Shown piece after piece: positions 12,701 through 25,854 of a stretch of 64,000 nucleotides of DNA. Below the pieces are notes generated by a model that did no database searches, was not told the origin of the DNA, and saw only the letters and a program-made list of their open reading frames with translations. This stretch comes from Thuidium tamariscinum (taxonomy: Eukaryota > Streptophyta > Bryopsida > Hypnales > Thuidiaceae), in the NCBI GenBank assembly GCA_947034885.2, contig OX344755.2, positions 23,505,052-23,569,051 of the forward strand, written 5' to 3'. Within the stretch, counting starts at the first letter, position 1, and each line of letters starts with the position of its first letter. The position numbers were made by a program, and so were the translations under genes.

Positions 12701-15700
12701 ATGAAATCTGAAAATATGTTATTTTATGTCCTCTATATGTGTACAAATTTTTTCTATAGTGCACAATTTTTGAACATTAGAGATGGTTTTAAGATTATTT
12801 TTTTGGTGAGATTTCATCAAAATCCACTTTTTCAAAATGTCCAATTTTAAGTTTTTCTTAAAATTTCTATTCCTATTATTTACAAAAACAAATGTAAAAG
12901 TATCAATTTTCTTAAGATATTGCACTTAGGTAGTTTTCCTACTTAGAAATTTTTTCTATAATTTTCCTTTCTGTGGTACCTTCTTCGTAAAGGTATATAC
13001 CTGAAATACATCTTTTGCTATTTTTAAAAATTGTTTTTCTAATTTTAAAGCCCTCCCAAAGAAAAAAAAGAGTATTGTGAAAATGCTCCACTTTGCAGTC
13101 GATGTTTCTTACAATGACTCCTAAATGATTCCATAGTCACTTGGTTTTATGAAATGGTAAACATGTCGAAACCTTTGGGAAATGATACTCCTAATATTAT
13201 TTTAGTTCTCCAAAAAATGTGAGTTGCATATTGTAAATGAATGGTATGTAATCCATACATTCAATTTATGGTTTTCACATTGCAATAAAAAACATTAGTG
13301 TTGACCAAAATTGGCCCTTGTATAGGTAAGACACAATTGCGACTCTCTATAAAGCAATCCAAGGAATTCCAACACAACAATGAAGTCCAAAACTCTTCAA
13401 AGGGGATTCGATCCAAAGTGCGAAGGGCATTCAAGAGGCCCAAAGCTACAACAAAGCCAAAAGAAGACATGCTCCTTGAACGTACACAAGGCATTGAAGT
13501 TGACAATGTGTTTTGCAATGACATTCACATTTCCATGTGGGATATGGCTGGTCAAACTGACTATCATTCTTTTCACGAGCTAGTGATGCCAAATTTCTCT
13601 GCTGATGGAAGTTGTTCAATTTTTTTGTTGATGTGCAATCCAATGGAGCAAACAAATCTCTACAAAAGACGCCGCCCAGAAAAAGTGAAAGCAGAACTTG
13701 AAACTTGGTTGCGATTTATTGCTTCCAACACAAGGCGATCCTATTCATATCGCCCACATGTGTCAATAGTAATGACACACTTTGACTATTGGAAGGATGA
13801 TGGTCCATTTGTAGCCTGCATTGAAGAAGAGGTTAGAAAGTTAAGACTTCAATTTGGAGAGGTCCTTGAATTTGATGATGACAAGATTGCATTCAAGGTA
13901 AATGGTAAGGATGTCACCGATGCAAGCAATGTGTTTGATTTCATCAAATCTTACTTGAAGCAATTATTGGAGAAATTGCCAAAAACCATAAGCGCATGTG
14001 AAGAAGTGCAACATCTTATAGCACAATGGAATGCAGACAAATCACCACCCTTGTTGAAGTGGGATGACTTTTGTGAAAGCATGTGCAAAGATGTGGAAGA
14101 CTTCAAAAATGAAAATCAAGAGCTTGCTAAAAGAAGGAAGGAATTTGTAGCTGTATCATTGAGTGATGGGGGCCACATCATCTATGATGAAAATGAAGGA
14201 GTTGCCATTACAAATCCCCATTGGTTTTGCCACGATATCATGGGTCAATTCCTACACCAATGTACAAACAAGGGTTTTGAATTGGACATGATTTTATCCA
14301 ATGGAATCATATCCATTGACCATGTGAAATGCTTCATGTTGAATCTTCTTCCAAAGGAAGGTGATATTGACAAGAAGTTTGATGACATCTTAAAGATGAT
14401 GAAAAAACTCCACATTTGTTATGAGCAAGATACAAATTGCATCTTGATACCATCAACTTTAAAGGAGCCTAATGAAAAGTTGGGTTGGTGTGAAGTTGAT
14501 GAATCAACAAGCTTCAAGTATGTTGGGAGAAGATTGGCTTGCCAGGATGGACTGAAGACAATGTTGACTCCAGGATTTTTCACACGGCTTCAGGTGATCA
14601 TCTAAACTTATTATCATAAAATTATATATTTGGGTGTTTGCAAGAAACACTTGCCACTTTTCATAGCACTTTTCCCAATACTACGAACACTATCAACAAA
14701 CTACCAATGCAATATGCTTTTGACACGTGTACTAGAGTCAGGTGTTATTGTGGCCATTGAATGACATTATCTTACATATTGTATTATTTAAAAAGTTTGA
14801 CAAGTGGGAGAATGTGGGATTTAAGTCAGATGTGGAAGTACTACGTCTACATAGCAATACTTAGGAGCAGAAGACTGCAATTTTTTTAGAAAATATAGTG
14901 ATCCAATTTTAATTCATAAAAAATCAAAAGTGATTTATTTATTTATAATTATGTCTATTTTTTCAAATCTCCTTATCATCACTTTCATCCAAAAAAATTA
15001 GAGTTACAATATTTTTAGAATTTATAAATGTGCGCGCCATTGAGCTATATTATATAGCATATATATCATACAGAAATAACTAAAAATTGGATTCCAAACC
15101 ATATTCATAAGTTTATAAGGTGGAGGAACACACCACCAAAATATCATCTCAAAAGCATTCATTTTGATTACTATGAACATAGTGAATCCTTGTTCCCCTA
15201 ATGTATGAGGAGTGGACAGAATTAATATTTAAATACAAAAAAAAATTTAAAAAATTTAAAAAAAATATGGAACCCTTAAGCATGAAGTTAGTTAACTCCA
15301 ATAAAAATTTCAAGGTGAAAAAATTTTGGATTCAAAAGTTAAAGAACAAAAGGAGAAAGTGGTTTCAATTGTGACATGAAATAGGACAAGTGTTTCTTGC
15401 AATGACTCATTTGCAATGTTTTATATTTATTAAAAAGAATAGATTAATCTTGGCCATCCCATAATAGTCTACACCGTACGTTATGGAGTCACCATCCATT
15501 TTTTAACTAAAATCATAACTCACTCTCTAATGTCACAAATGCTACCATTAATACTAGGGGCTGAAGCTTGGTATGCTATGCATTCATTGTATCACATATT
15601 AATAAAAAAAATTATATATTTGAATAGAATGCATGATATTGATTTCAATAAGTCTTTAAAATAATTATCTTAAGTATTTTATAAGAATGTTTTCAATCAC

Positions 15701-17627
15701 GAATATATGAAAATCTTATTGTTACACAATGTGATATTACAGAAAAAGAGTAGCAATTTGCAATCACTTTTATAATATCACTTTTTAAAAAGAGTGATAT
15801 TATAAAAATAATGTAATTATTGCAATGAAGGTGATATTAAAGAAGATCTACAAGAAGATATGATAGAGGTAGCAAATCCATTGGTTTTCTTGGTTTAGTG
15901 CTTCTTTGGGCTTCTATGATCTAGTGCTTTTGTGAAATTTGAGCTTACATGATATCAATTTTCTAAATTCTAATGATGATTGCATAGCATAGCAAGCACC
16001 AACCGCTAGTTTTAACAAAATAAAATAGAATAATTGTGGATAATCTCAAAAAAAAAATTCTAATTTGCTTTATTCCAATACAATATGCTAAATTCTATTG
16101 GTGTATGATTTTTTATTTGAATATTGGACTCTAAATAAATGAATTAGGTGACATCTAATTCTTCAATGTCCCAAATCTTTATTAAATGCAATTCTTTTGT
16201 TGATCATGTATTGTCTCTAGGTTTCTTTCTTTGAAATGCTTCAAAGCAACAATGACAAACGTACATACAAGGTGTTTCGAGATGTTATCAAGTTCCTCAC
16301 TATTGGCATTGAAGTGATTGTTCAATTCAATGATGGCGACATCGACATCCTTTCACGCTCCGATCAATCTCAAGACAAAATCTTGGCATTTCTTGAAATC
16401 AACATCATTGACCACATTAAACATCTTCAAGAAGATCCCACATTGGGTTGTCCTGGTGTAAAACTTATAGAGTACATTATGCGACCTGAGTGTGTCAAGA
16501 AGTTGCTTAGTCCAATGGACCGCAAAACTCAAGTTGTTCATGTGAAAGACCTAGAAGTGGAGGTCATGAACCATGGTGTAGATGCTAGACATAGTTGGGG
16601 TTCATGTGAAGGCTTGGATGTTGGGTACCACACAGTGAAAACTTTATTGGGAGATGTGGCATATCATATTCTCTTAATAAGAAGGAGCAACCAACTAGAA
16701 GAATATGACCAAAAAATCCAATCATTGGATTCTTCAATTCGAAATGATCCTTCTTTCTACAATAAGAAGAGAGTTGATGTGTCAACCACTAAACATTGGC
16801 AAATGCCTTGGTATCGTCGAGATAGAGATTTGGTGGTTCAATTTGGAAACATGCAAGACAACATCAGTCAGATGTTAAAACAACAACATGATGAAATTAT
16901 GTCCAAATTGGATATTATAGTGGAGATGATACAAAAGTTGGAACATGGCATCAAAGACATGCAAAAGGAATTATTGGACAAAGTGTGTTCAAAGATTGAT
17001 GATGTGATGGCATTCTCAGTGGAGATGAAATGCTCAAAAATTCCCAAAATCGCATATCTTAGTGAAATTGGCAACCCAAAACTTTTGACACGATTTGTGC
17101 CTGGTTTGAATAAAATGAAACTTCACCTCATGTGTGAAAGTATTCATGGATTCCACCATATCACAAACCAAGAAGGTTGGGTAGTGAATTTTGGAAAGGA
17201 GGAGACAAAAAGATTTCTTGCAATGACAATGTATGGATTGAAGATAGTCACCATATTAACAAAGATTGGTGCACATGTAGCTTGTGGGATGGGCGCAATG
17301 GTACCTGATCTTAGTGAAGGCTTTAATTTTGCAACCACGATTCTTGACTCATCTGGATTGTTAGACTATCCAATTCCTCAAGTGACTTTGGAGTCACTAC
17401 CACTTGAAGCAAGGAATGTTTCAAGTCTTTCAATTGATGATACATCCGATGCTCAAAGGTGGTTGCGAGAGTTTTTGGAGCCAAAATGTGAAAACAAGAG
17501 TTCAGAGTTCTATGAGAAATTCAAATTGAGAAGGGTGAAATATAGGAGCTCAAGAAAAAGGTCAATTGCTTGGATTTGTGATGATTGCCTTTCCAATCAA
17601 GATGATTCAAAGGATGTATTGAATTAG
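9703..17627 (+). CDS. LRR-Roc-COR (ROCO) GTPase, TORNADO1-like, copy A
   Basis: Exons 9703-11173, 13326-14593 and 16221-17627 join in frame to 1,381 aa, about the length of plant TORNADO1, the LRR-Roc-COR family member. Exon 1 encodes a hydrophobic N-terminus (residues 4-24) and LRR-like repeats. The Roc P-loop GEPFAGKT (486-493) is completed across intron 1 (phase 1, G|GT). DMAGQ (563-567) is the G3 motif and THFD (641-644) the G4 motif. COR starts near 717, and a coiled coil lies at about 1123-1178. Intron 1 is 2,152 bp and intron 2 is 1,627 bp, both with GT..AG. Both introns are enlarged by transposon insertions absent from copy B. The ATG at 9703 was chosen because it opens the block conserved in both paralogues. 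ROCO proteins are GTP-regulated dimeric scaffolds. The ligand or pathway here is unknown. Confidence 0.9.
12430..13120. mobile_element. GGGTG-family TIR element in ROCO-A intron 1
   Basis: The left end (ggatcattgcagtaaacac) and right end (gatgtttcttacaatgactc) are diverged versions of the family's inverted ends. The element lies in intron 1 of ROCO-A, and the corresponding place in ROCO-B intron 1 (near 36270) lacks it. The target duplication is no longer clear, so this is one of the older copies. It is about 691 bp with no coding frame. Confidence 0.7.
14632..15408. mobile_element. GGGTG-family TIR element in ROCO-A intron 2, TSD ATTT
   Basis: A 777-bp element with ends gggtgtttgcaagaaacac and the matching reverse complement. 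It is flanked by ATTT at 14628-14631 and 15409-15412. ROCO-B intron 2 has an uninterrupted site near 37770. No open reading frame is present, so it is non-autonomous. Confidence 0.88.
15508..16016. mobile_element. 509-bp insertion flanked by TTTTAAC
   Basis: Relative to ROCO-B, ROCO-A intron 2 carries an extra block here. The heptamer TTTTAAC ends just before it (15501-15507) and closes it (16010-16016), whereas copy B has a single ttttaac near 37868. A 7-8 bp duplication would fit an hAT-type element, but I see no convincing terminal inverted repeat, so the class is unassigned. Confidence 0.5.
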
Positions 17628-20391
17628 AATATCACCTAGCAAAGATCTTGACATAGTTTTATTTCTATATGATAATTTTCATGATGTAGACTTTATATTA
17701 GGGTATTTTTCTAGTAGTAAATGAAAGAGATCCTTTGTCTTTAAGGTAGTATTTGTCATTATTATGCAATTTTATAAGTAATAAATTTAGTTTCATAAAC
17801 AAAGGAAATTAAACAATATGATGGAAGATGTTTCTAGCATTTTGAGTATAGTCTTAGTTCTTTAGTATTATAAATTTAAGAAGTAAACTTCATATTTTAT
17901 AGAATATTGGTCAATCAACAAACTATTTTGGATAAAAGACTTGTTTTTTCTATTAGATTGATGTTGCACCCAACTCCTACTACAAATTGTAGATTCAAAC
18001 ATATGACATGAATTTTTTCACCTTATTTTGAAGCATGGTGAATTTCATTGAAATGGTGGATATTCTATGTGCCATTTTTCAGATTGTGTAGTCTAAATTA
18101 TAAAAGTGACATCTAAAACGAGTATAGAATTTATAAATTTAGGATAATCATAGATTTTAGACATCCAAGCCATATGGAGATTTTACACTGCATGGTCTAA
18201 ACCATCCACTTCATTTCTAGATTTCAAGCGTCTAAGAAAGGTATAGATGATAGACTATGTAGTCTAAACCTTGAAAGTGGCAAAGTTATGAAATGACCTA
18301 GCATTTAACTAGAATATTGCCAATTTAATGAAATTTACGATAAGCAATCAAAGCTAAAAGAAACCTACAATAGATTTACCTTTGTAAATATTGCTTCTTT
18401 TGTGTTTAATTGATGGAAAATGCAACACTACTGTTTTTTTATACAATTGAAGGAAAATTATGTTTGCAGAGAATCATAGTTTGTGTTGTATAAAACTTAT
18501 ATTCTACTTGTCAAGCCTCATACTTCTATGTTATTGTCAATAGACTAGTAAGTGAACTGCAACTTCTGGGCTATTGCAAGAAACACTTACCGGTTTTGTC
18601 TCAAAATGGCCTATTTCCATAAGTCTTGTGACTTTTGGAATAATTTTTTTTAAATAAAATAAAATATGTATAGTTTGAAGAGAAATGAGAATATTATGTC
18701 TCTTAAAATTCAGACCTAAGAAAATTCACCTCTAAAAGTTATGCACAAAAAAAGGACAATGGAAAATACAATGAAAATAGATGCTTTTTTCTTTGATTTT
18801 TTAAAAATAGTAAAAAAATTCAAAAAAATAAAATTCAAAAATAAATTTGTCTTAAATTAAATATCCCTTTTCTCCAACAAATTTCATCTTGAAAAAAATA
18901 TTTTGTGTTCTATACAAGTATACCTTGGTAGTGCACTTTGAGCACATGTGGAAGCTGGAAAGTTTAATATTTTCAAAAAATCTTCTTAGGGATTTTTTAA
19001 CTATACTAGAGGACAATGCATGCCAATTTTTAGCTCAAAATTTTCTTTTTTGAGTCAAAAATAGGACTAAAACCCCCCAAAATTGCCAAAGTAGACATCC
19101 AATCGGAGGCAATTTAAAAATAGTAAAATAATTTTTTTTAAATCAAAAAAATTACACAACATGTAAAACTTTTTTTTGCACCTTCATTCCAAATTTCAAG
19201 TCAAAAAAAAAAAGATGAAAAAGTTATGAGCAAAAAACTACTTGGTAAAGGTCAAGGGGACATAAAAAAAGGACAAGTGTTTCTTGCAATCACCCTTCTA
19301 TAAATCCAATGCTTGCCATTGTGACTATCAATACCATTTGTACTAGGTACAACTCCAAATATTGACATTTCACAACATACAATTGTATACACATGCTATT
19401 GTATAGTATTTTGACTTTCTTTTTATTTTCTTCTAATTTCAAGAGTGGATCTTGCCCATCTCTTCATAGATATTAGTTAAGCATATGAACATTGGTTTTG
19501 TACTATTATAATCCTTGATAGCACTAAGAACTTCACAATCTTGCAATCGACAAAAATTCTAGTAATATCCTTTTTTCTTCCCTACTAAGTTGGGACTTCA
19601 AAGGACTTCAAGGATTAAAAGCTTTGGCATTGGTGAAATTCACCTTGACAATCCTAAAGAATGAATAATATAGCTAGTCACTTAGATAATGTTATAAGTG
19701 TACAATCACAAATTTTTGAATTTTTATGTTGAGTTTGAAGTATTGTTTGAGGATTGCATCTTAATATATATGAGATGCAAGTCTCCCTCAATACTATTAA
19801 GATCTAGAATATACAAAAATCTTACTATTTGTCCAAGTTGGTAGATGTAAGATAATCAAACTATAAATGAATTGATGATGAATTGGGGGAATGAAACTGT
19901 AATGGTGAACTATCACCAAAGTTGTAGCTAATTTTTGAACAAGCTCCCACTAAAATAGAAGAACAAGAAAAAAGTGGATGTAATCATCATAATCATCTCT
20001 AAGAAATGTGAATTTGCCAATATTTGGATGAAGTTTATTAATTTCAAGTAGTAGTAAAGACAAGTGAAAATCATAATTATAAATAATCAAAATTGGACAA
20101 TTTGTCTAACTTGCTTGCATTTTTGGATGCATGTTGCCCTTCCATCAAGAAAACCAAAAAAGTTTACAAAATTGTCGTTCTTGGGTGAACCTAGAGCTAA
20201 CTAGTTGGCCACAAAAATCCATGGTCCTTGCCATGCCCTAGCCCCTACATCATGTAAGAGTTGCAAAGGCGTGCAATTTCAATCAACCGAAGGCAAAAAT
20301 TGCCTTATCATATGGACTACTAGCATGTCAATCAACCTCTTTCAATTACAATACTACATTTCAATCACAATTTTGGCATCAAAGGTGACAA
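17628..20391. repeat. ROCO 3' flank, copy A
   Basis: AT-rich non-coding DNA downstream of ROCO-A. It is repeated downstream of ROCO-B (39485-40855) and again at about 46155-48067, where it leads into the last exon of the intact POC1 gene. Copy A additionally carries a GGGTG-family element at 18568-19295. No gene was recognised. Confidence 0.8.
18568..19295. mobile_element. GGGTG-family TIR element, TSD TTCT
   Basis: A 728-bp element with left end gggctattgcaagaaacac and right end gtgtttcttgcaatcaccc. It is flanked by TTCT at 18564-18567 and 19296-19299. The third copy of this flank (near 46975) is uninterrupted, with ttcc at the site, and so gives an empty site. There is no open frame, and the interior is AT-rich. 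Confidence 0.9.
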
Positions 20392-20504
20392 TCAAGCTTC
20401 TGCAACTCTTGGTCTTTCTTTCTTTTTGTGGTTCTTTATATTTAACATCTGCATGAATTACAAATAAAGCATACTTAGTTACAAAATACAACATCAGGGT
20501 CGTT

Positions 20505-20820
20505 GCAAGAAACACCGTCCATTTTCCGTAGCGTTATGGAAATGGACGCTGTTTTCTTTGGGAGTACTATTTAATTAGAAAATCAATTTTAAAAAAATAT
20601 GAAAAATATGTCTAATGTATAAAACTTAAAGAAGAAGGTATCCTATGAAGGAAAACCTTAGGAAAATTCTCCAAGTAGGAGAACTAGAAAAGTGGAAAAT
20701 CTCATGAAAATGGGCGTATTTACATTTTAATTTGTAAAAAATAGGAAAAGTTATTTTTCTCGAATCTAAAAATTGGCCATTTGGGAAGAGTTGATGGTGA
20801 TGATATTCCACCAAAAAAAT
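20505..20820. mobile_element. Truncated GGGTG-family element
   Basis: The left end gggtcgttgcaagaaacac and about 300 bp of family interior are present, but no right terminus follows. It sits inside the POC1 pseudogene, where the coiled-coil exon is missing, so a deletion probably removed the element's right end together with that exon. The third copy of this region (near 48170) has no insertion. Confidence 0.7.
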
Positions 20821-21170
20821 AATCTCAACTCTATTATCAATGGTCAGAAACTGCGTGCAATGGGAGTGATGTTTGCACGCATGTGGAAGACATAAAATAA
20901 TGTATTTTTAGATTCCCTTGACTTGAATATAGGTGCACATTAGGGTCCATTTTGTTTAGTGCCTGTAAAGTGAGGCATAATGCAAAGTTTGAGTAGAAAC
21001 AAATTGAGCATTGTGCCTTTGTTACTACCGTGTACGCGCAGCTTCTTATGTTGGCAAGTGGGAAACAATCAACGGTACAAAACCATGTGTGATGCAATCT
21101 AGAAACCTAGCCATATTAAACCCTACCAATTGTAATTCTATTCAATTGAAGACGGTTTCTAATGTGAATC

Positions 21171-22165
21171 CACTACAAAAGAATGGGGTCTTTTAAGTAG
21201 TATCTTAGACATCATGTCTTTTAACCCTTTAGTGACTAGTTGACCACTTTTTGGTTGATTTTTGCACTCTTGGTTTAATATTGTTGAAAATACATTTGAT
21301 CACAAAAATCTCAAAGAGTAATGCAATTAGAGTGTCTTCATGCGCTTCAAACAAAACTAATTTCAAGAGATTTGGAGCATTAATTCATTAGCTATGAGGT
21401 TGCAAACTCAAATGGCCTGGACCTTTAAATGGGAAGTATTCAACAAAAATACGAAAAAGTCTCAACCAATTTGTGAGATTTTTTTGTATCTTGATGTCTT
21501 AACAAGGCATAAGTGTTTTTTCGTGGTCTCATGAATATCCAAAGTAAACTTATGCATTAAAATTTATGTAGCGCAAATTCTAAAGGGTCATTCAAGTCAT
21601 TGATTTTTATAGATTAAGGAAAACAATTCAAATTTCAACAAGGCTCTAAAAGTAAACATGATTTAGAGGTACATTTTTCTTTCTTCAATATACCCAATCT
21701 GCACATTTTACAAGGGTATTGTTTTTGATGACCACGTATGACCATTTTTTGTGAACTTCAAAAATTTGTAACTAATTAAAAAAAACTTCAAAAAATAGGA
21801 AATGACTTGGGTTAGATACCTATTCTACTTGCTTCTTGAGAAAAGTTTACTGAAAAATATTTAAAGATGTTCCACCTCCTTAAAATTCAATTCTAGCCCT
21901 TAAAAGGTTGATTTACGGACCTTCTACCTTATTTATAGCAATTTGTATCGTTGGTTGAGTTTGATTTTTTGTTAGGTTGAAGAATCTCCCTTATAGCAAT
22001 ACTTATACGGTTTGATCTAAGATTACATCTTTAGAGTGGCCACAAAATTCACTTTCTTTAAGAACTATGCTCACCCCGAAAATCAACCACAGTCACTAAA
22101 GGGTTAAGTAATGTCTTTTAATATGTCTTTCATATAAAATTTTACTAAAAAGACGTACCAGATCA
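21171..22165. mobile_element. CACTA-type MITE remnant, split by a nested TTAA element
   Basis: The left end CACTACAAAAGA and the following ttttaagtagt stretch match the palindromic MITE at 56994-57195. The interior is interrupted at TTAA by the element at 21225-22103. Interior sequence resumes after it and ends without a normal right terminus. The homologous POC1 intron (near 49160) has no insertion. Confidence 0.7.
21225..22103. mobile_element. TTAA-duplicating element (piggyBac-like MITE)
   Basis: The ends are CCCTTTAGTGACT and its exact reverse complement. TTAA lies immediately outside on both sides (21221-21224 and 22104-22107). A subterminal ggttgatttt block also occurs inverted at both ends. 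TTAA duplication with CCC-starting termini is typical of the piggyBac superfamily. There is no transposase frame, so the assignment is by ends only. It is nested in an older CACTA-type MITE. Confidence 0.8.
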
Positions 22166-24392
22166 ACTGTAATTGCGGATAGCTTTCCTGGAAAACTTCT
22201 AGGGTAGATTGTTCAAGATAAAACTAGATAATTCTTTAATTTCATGTAGAAGTAAAGCACATGTTACATGCTCACCTTGTGTTCCGAATGCTGCGTTATT
22301 TTCGGATCAAGAATGTTGGTGCATGAATCACCACCCAAAATCTTGTTTGTCAAGTCTTTGGAGGTCTTACAAGCACATTGACAAACCATGCAATGATGCA
22401 ATTCCCTATATAAGGGCCCTCTTTGTAGATTAGATCCAACAAACCTTCTAAAACAAAATACAATCAAGAATGTTAATGAAGTTGTTCTTATTTATGTATA
22501 CAAGAATGTTGTTGGATCTAAAAATGAAAAATAGACTGCGAATGCTTTGGAAAGTTTACATATTTACTCGATACCTATTAGATCCACATGAGGTTTTTTT
22601 GAGAGGTATTGTTCTTATAAAGAGAATGATAGGTTTTGTTCATTCAAGAGGTTTTTTTTGTTATAAAGGGAATGATAGGTTTCGTTTTTTATTGCAACAA
22701 ACAATTGTGTTGTCTGTGACCCTAATATCAAGTAGTTTGGGTCATTAGAGTCTTGTGACAAAATAGATTGTAGCACTGATAGTATAGACATTAGAAGAAA
22801 TCTGGCTCTTCAAAATTCCGTTTCAAGCCGGTTTCATGTACTATTTCCATAGCAGTGAGGGAATGGTTGACAATAATCAATTAACATGATCACAAAAAGA
22901 AAATTGGACCAATGAAATTGAAAAAAAAATTGAAAAAAAAATTTTGCCCCCCAAAAAATCTGACGTGGTTGTCACCCAACTACATTAGTACAATATTGAT
23001 CTGCAGTTCCCGTAGTTCTAGACTGTATAGGAATTCGTAGTCTTTTTTGGACTGAAATCTTTTCTTGTAGTAGGGTTTTATTTGGTATTTATGATCCTAG
23101 GGCCTTTGAGAGGATAGTAAAGATGGAGATGATTTTAGAAAAAAAAATATTATAGAAGTTTGGATGTGTACCTTGCAACAGATATATTGAGTGGTTGAAA
23201 TCAATTCATTAGAATATCACCTTATACAATTTGGAATTTTGGATGTGATTTAAGCAATTACAAAAGTCTTAGTAATTTTGAAATAATGATATTAGTATTG
23301 GATAAAATATTATCACATTTTAATGATTTCTATCAGAAAAGAAATTGGTAGTGGTATTAGTTTTATAGATGATATTAATTTAAATACAAGAATAAACCTT
23401 TGCATGGTATCTTTTAATTTTTTTATGCCTAAATTATTTTTTGGATATTTGCATATTTAAACACACGTACATTTTTGTTTACATCTATTTATCAATTAGT
23501 CTTAAAAAAAGATGGTTTTTGACATATTCAAAGATGAATTAGATCAACAAAAAATCATTTGTATAAAACATCGTTTGTCAATCTCTTATCCACACATGCC
23601 CCACCTACAGTTGCCCATATTGATGTGCTTTGGCTTTCCAAGTCAAATAAAATGCCCAATAGACAAAAATTTCAAAAATTTGGACAATTGGAAGTAGGAT
23701 GACCTTGAAAGTGTTATATATGACCGACACTTGTGATATGTGACATGCAATATTTGATAGACAACTTGACACAAAAATCCAAAAATGTATTCAATAAAAT
23801 AACCTTACTTGTAATTAGGAAATTTGCAAAATATAAATGGCTTTGTGCACATTGGCTTGGTGTCAGAATAGTCTAGGTATAGGCAAACTTTTAACGACAT
23901 AGGATTTTTGTGATTTTGTACTTTATGCATTCTCAAATTGTGGGAACTCACAGTCTCTTAGAAGCTTCAATTTTGTCTAATGGTCTTTCAACTATGTCAA
24001 ATTGTTGATGTGGTGCATTTATATAGTTTGGAAACAAAATAACTCATGGTTGTCTAATGACCTTCTAGTAGAGGAAAAGTCCATTTAGAATTGGGATTGC
24101 TAGCTTTGCATCAATTGGATCAAGTTGTCTCCTCCAAAACTCGGCACTATGTGGGTCTCATTGAATGCCCCCACATTTGTTGTTATAAGGCCTTTTCACA
24201 TAGCATGCATTGCTAAAGCTCTTTGTTTGGTTTTATGAAGTTGTTAAAAATCAATATGGTGCTTTTTTTACCTTGATTTGCTCATCCAAATTAGAAAAAT
24301 GCCTGATAAGGTAAGGTAGGAGGGAAAGAAAAAAGCATATTGACTTACAATGTCTTCTATGCTAATCAAATTCTTTTCTAACAAATTTCAAG

Positions 24393-24604
24393 TACTACAA
24401 GAAAAAGGTGCATTTTAAATATAGTCCTAGAAATAAGATTTTAAGTAATGACCTTATTAGGAGATTTTAATTAAGAAATATATGATTTTATAGTAAAATT
24501 TTACTAAAAAGACATGTATTTCTTACTTAAAATCTCCTAACAAGGTCATTACTTAAAATCTTATTTCTAGGACTATACTTAAAATGCACCTTTTTCTTGT
24601 AATG
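24393..24604. mobile_element. Palindromic CACTA-type MITE, TSD AAG
   Basis: A 212-bp element that is nearly a perfect palindrome, with ends TACTACAAGAAAAAGGTG and the reverse complement of CATTACAAGAAAAAGGTG. AAG flanks both sides (24390-24392 and 24605-24607). Copy A near 2450 reads aaatttgaagg without it, giving an empty site. It has no coding capacity. Confidence 0.9.
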
Positions 24605-24916
24605 AAGGAAAGAAGAGAGAAAGACACATCTCAAAAAATTGTCCATCAATAGTGCAAATGAGGTTCCAAAATAAAGGCTTGAAAGCCTTAATTTGGAATA
24701 GTTTTATAGCTCATGTAATTTCCTAGAATGGCACAAAGTGTCCCACCATTTATTATGTACTCTATGTTATTAAAAATGAATTTTGTATACAAAAGATAGT
24801 GAAAATGAAGTTGCCCTACACTAATTTTTAACATTTGACACTATATAAATATTTTCAATTATTGTTCAAGAATGAAATACTTTTGAATTAGGTAATATTG
24901 TAATTAGTATCCTTAA

Positions 24917-25854
24917 CCCCTAAAGTTTCATCACCATGTTTTCACTGAAAATAGTCAGATATTGTCATTTTTAAAACAAGTACCAAATTTTTGAATTTTT
25001 TTTCTAACACATATAATTGTAGAATCTTATAAAATGCTAACTAAAAAACATTAGGTAAAATTTTCAGACATTTTCAAACATTTTCACTATGTGGATTGAA
25101 AGATATGAGCATTCAAATTCATTTAAATTATTTTTTTGCCCTACAAAAAATAGCCTAGCAATTATACTTTGCAAGTTCACTTTTGTATGAAAAAATGTCC
25201 AAAATGGTGGTGCTTCTTTGGATTCTTTTTCCTAGACAAGTTGGATACATGCTTGAAAAATTGCACATCATTTGGAATTGTACAATATTAATATAAGAAA
25301 AAAAATAGTAAATAGAGAGTAGCAGATAATGATTAGAATACTATAATTCTAAGAATTTTTAATTATGGAATTGAAAAATGCCAATCCCAATGGTTGCAAT
25401 GTTGTAATAAACAATCGACATCCTATGATTTTTTTTTCAAAAAATATTGAAAATTAAGTAAGATGAAGGACTTCAAAATTTATTTCAGAGTAAAGAATCT
25501 ATAACTATTTGCAAACAAAAATCCTCATAACTTTTGACTCATTGATCAAAATGGATTGATTCAAAGCTTTCCACATATATAATTCTAGAAAACCAATTTC
25601 AAATTTTTGTTCTTAAAAAAAGTGATTTATTCTAATTTGTCCAAACTGCTCAATTACAAAAAAAAGGAACATATGAGGCGATAACTTTTGACTCATATTT
25701 CCAAATTTCATGAAATTTTGTGCATATGAAAGACATTACTTTCCCCCACCTTCTACAAAAGTTTGGGTCAAAAATATAGAAATCTCTAGTCACAAAGACT
25801 TGCCCAAAAATTCTATACATCCAAAAAACGCATGTTCTCTTGGTCCCTTAGGGG
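24917..25854. mobile_element. TTAA-duplicating element, 938 bp
   Basis: It starts CCCCTAAAG and ends with the inverse of CCCCTAAGG, flanked by TTAA at 24913-24916 and 25855-25858. Copy A at about 2755 is uninterrupted (cccttgaacctc). The inverted ends are only about 7 bp. The interior is AT-rich and non-coding. The TTAA target suggests piggyBac or a similar superfamily. Confidence 0.75.

Larger units (their letters stand above)
20392..23255 (-). pseudogene. Broken 3' copy of POC1 (exons 9-12 and 14)
   Basis: This is a duplicate of the 3' part of the intact POC1 gene at 48068-54299. The last coding exon (20392-20448) is still open and the same length as the parent's. The exon-12 copy (upper end 20962) diverges after about 14 codons. 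The exon-13 coiled-coil exon is missing. The exon-11 copy (about 22275-22450) has an 8-bp insertion that shifts the frame. The exon-10 copy is split by about 270 bp of inserted DNA. Similarity stops inside intron 8, just upstream of the exon-9 copy, at about 23255, where the next duplicated unit begins. There is no start, no WD40 repeats 1-6 and no promoter, so it cannot make POC1. Confidence 0.85.

Noticed and set aside
20392-20448. Small independent gene from the intact copy of the last POC1 exon
   Set aside because: It is identical in structure to POC1's final exon, preceded by an acceptor site and lacking a promoter, so it is part of the pseudogene.
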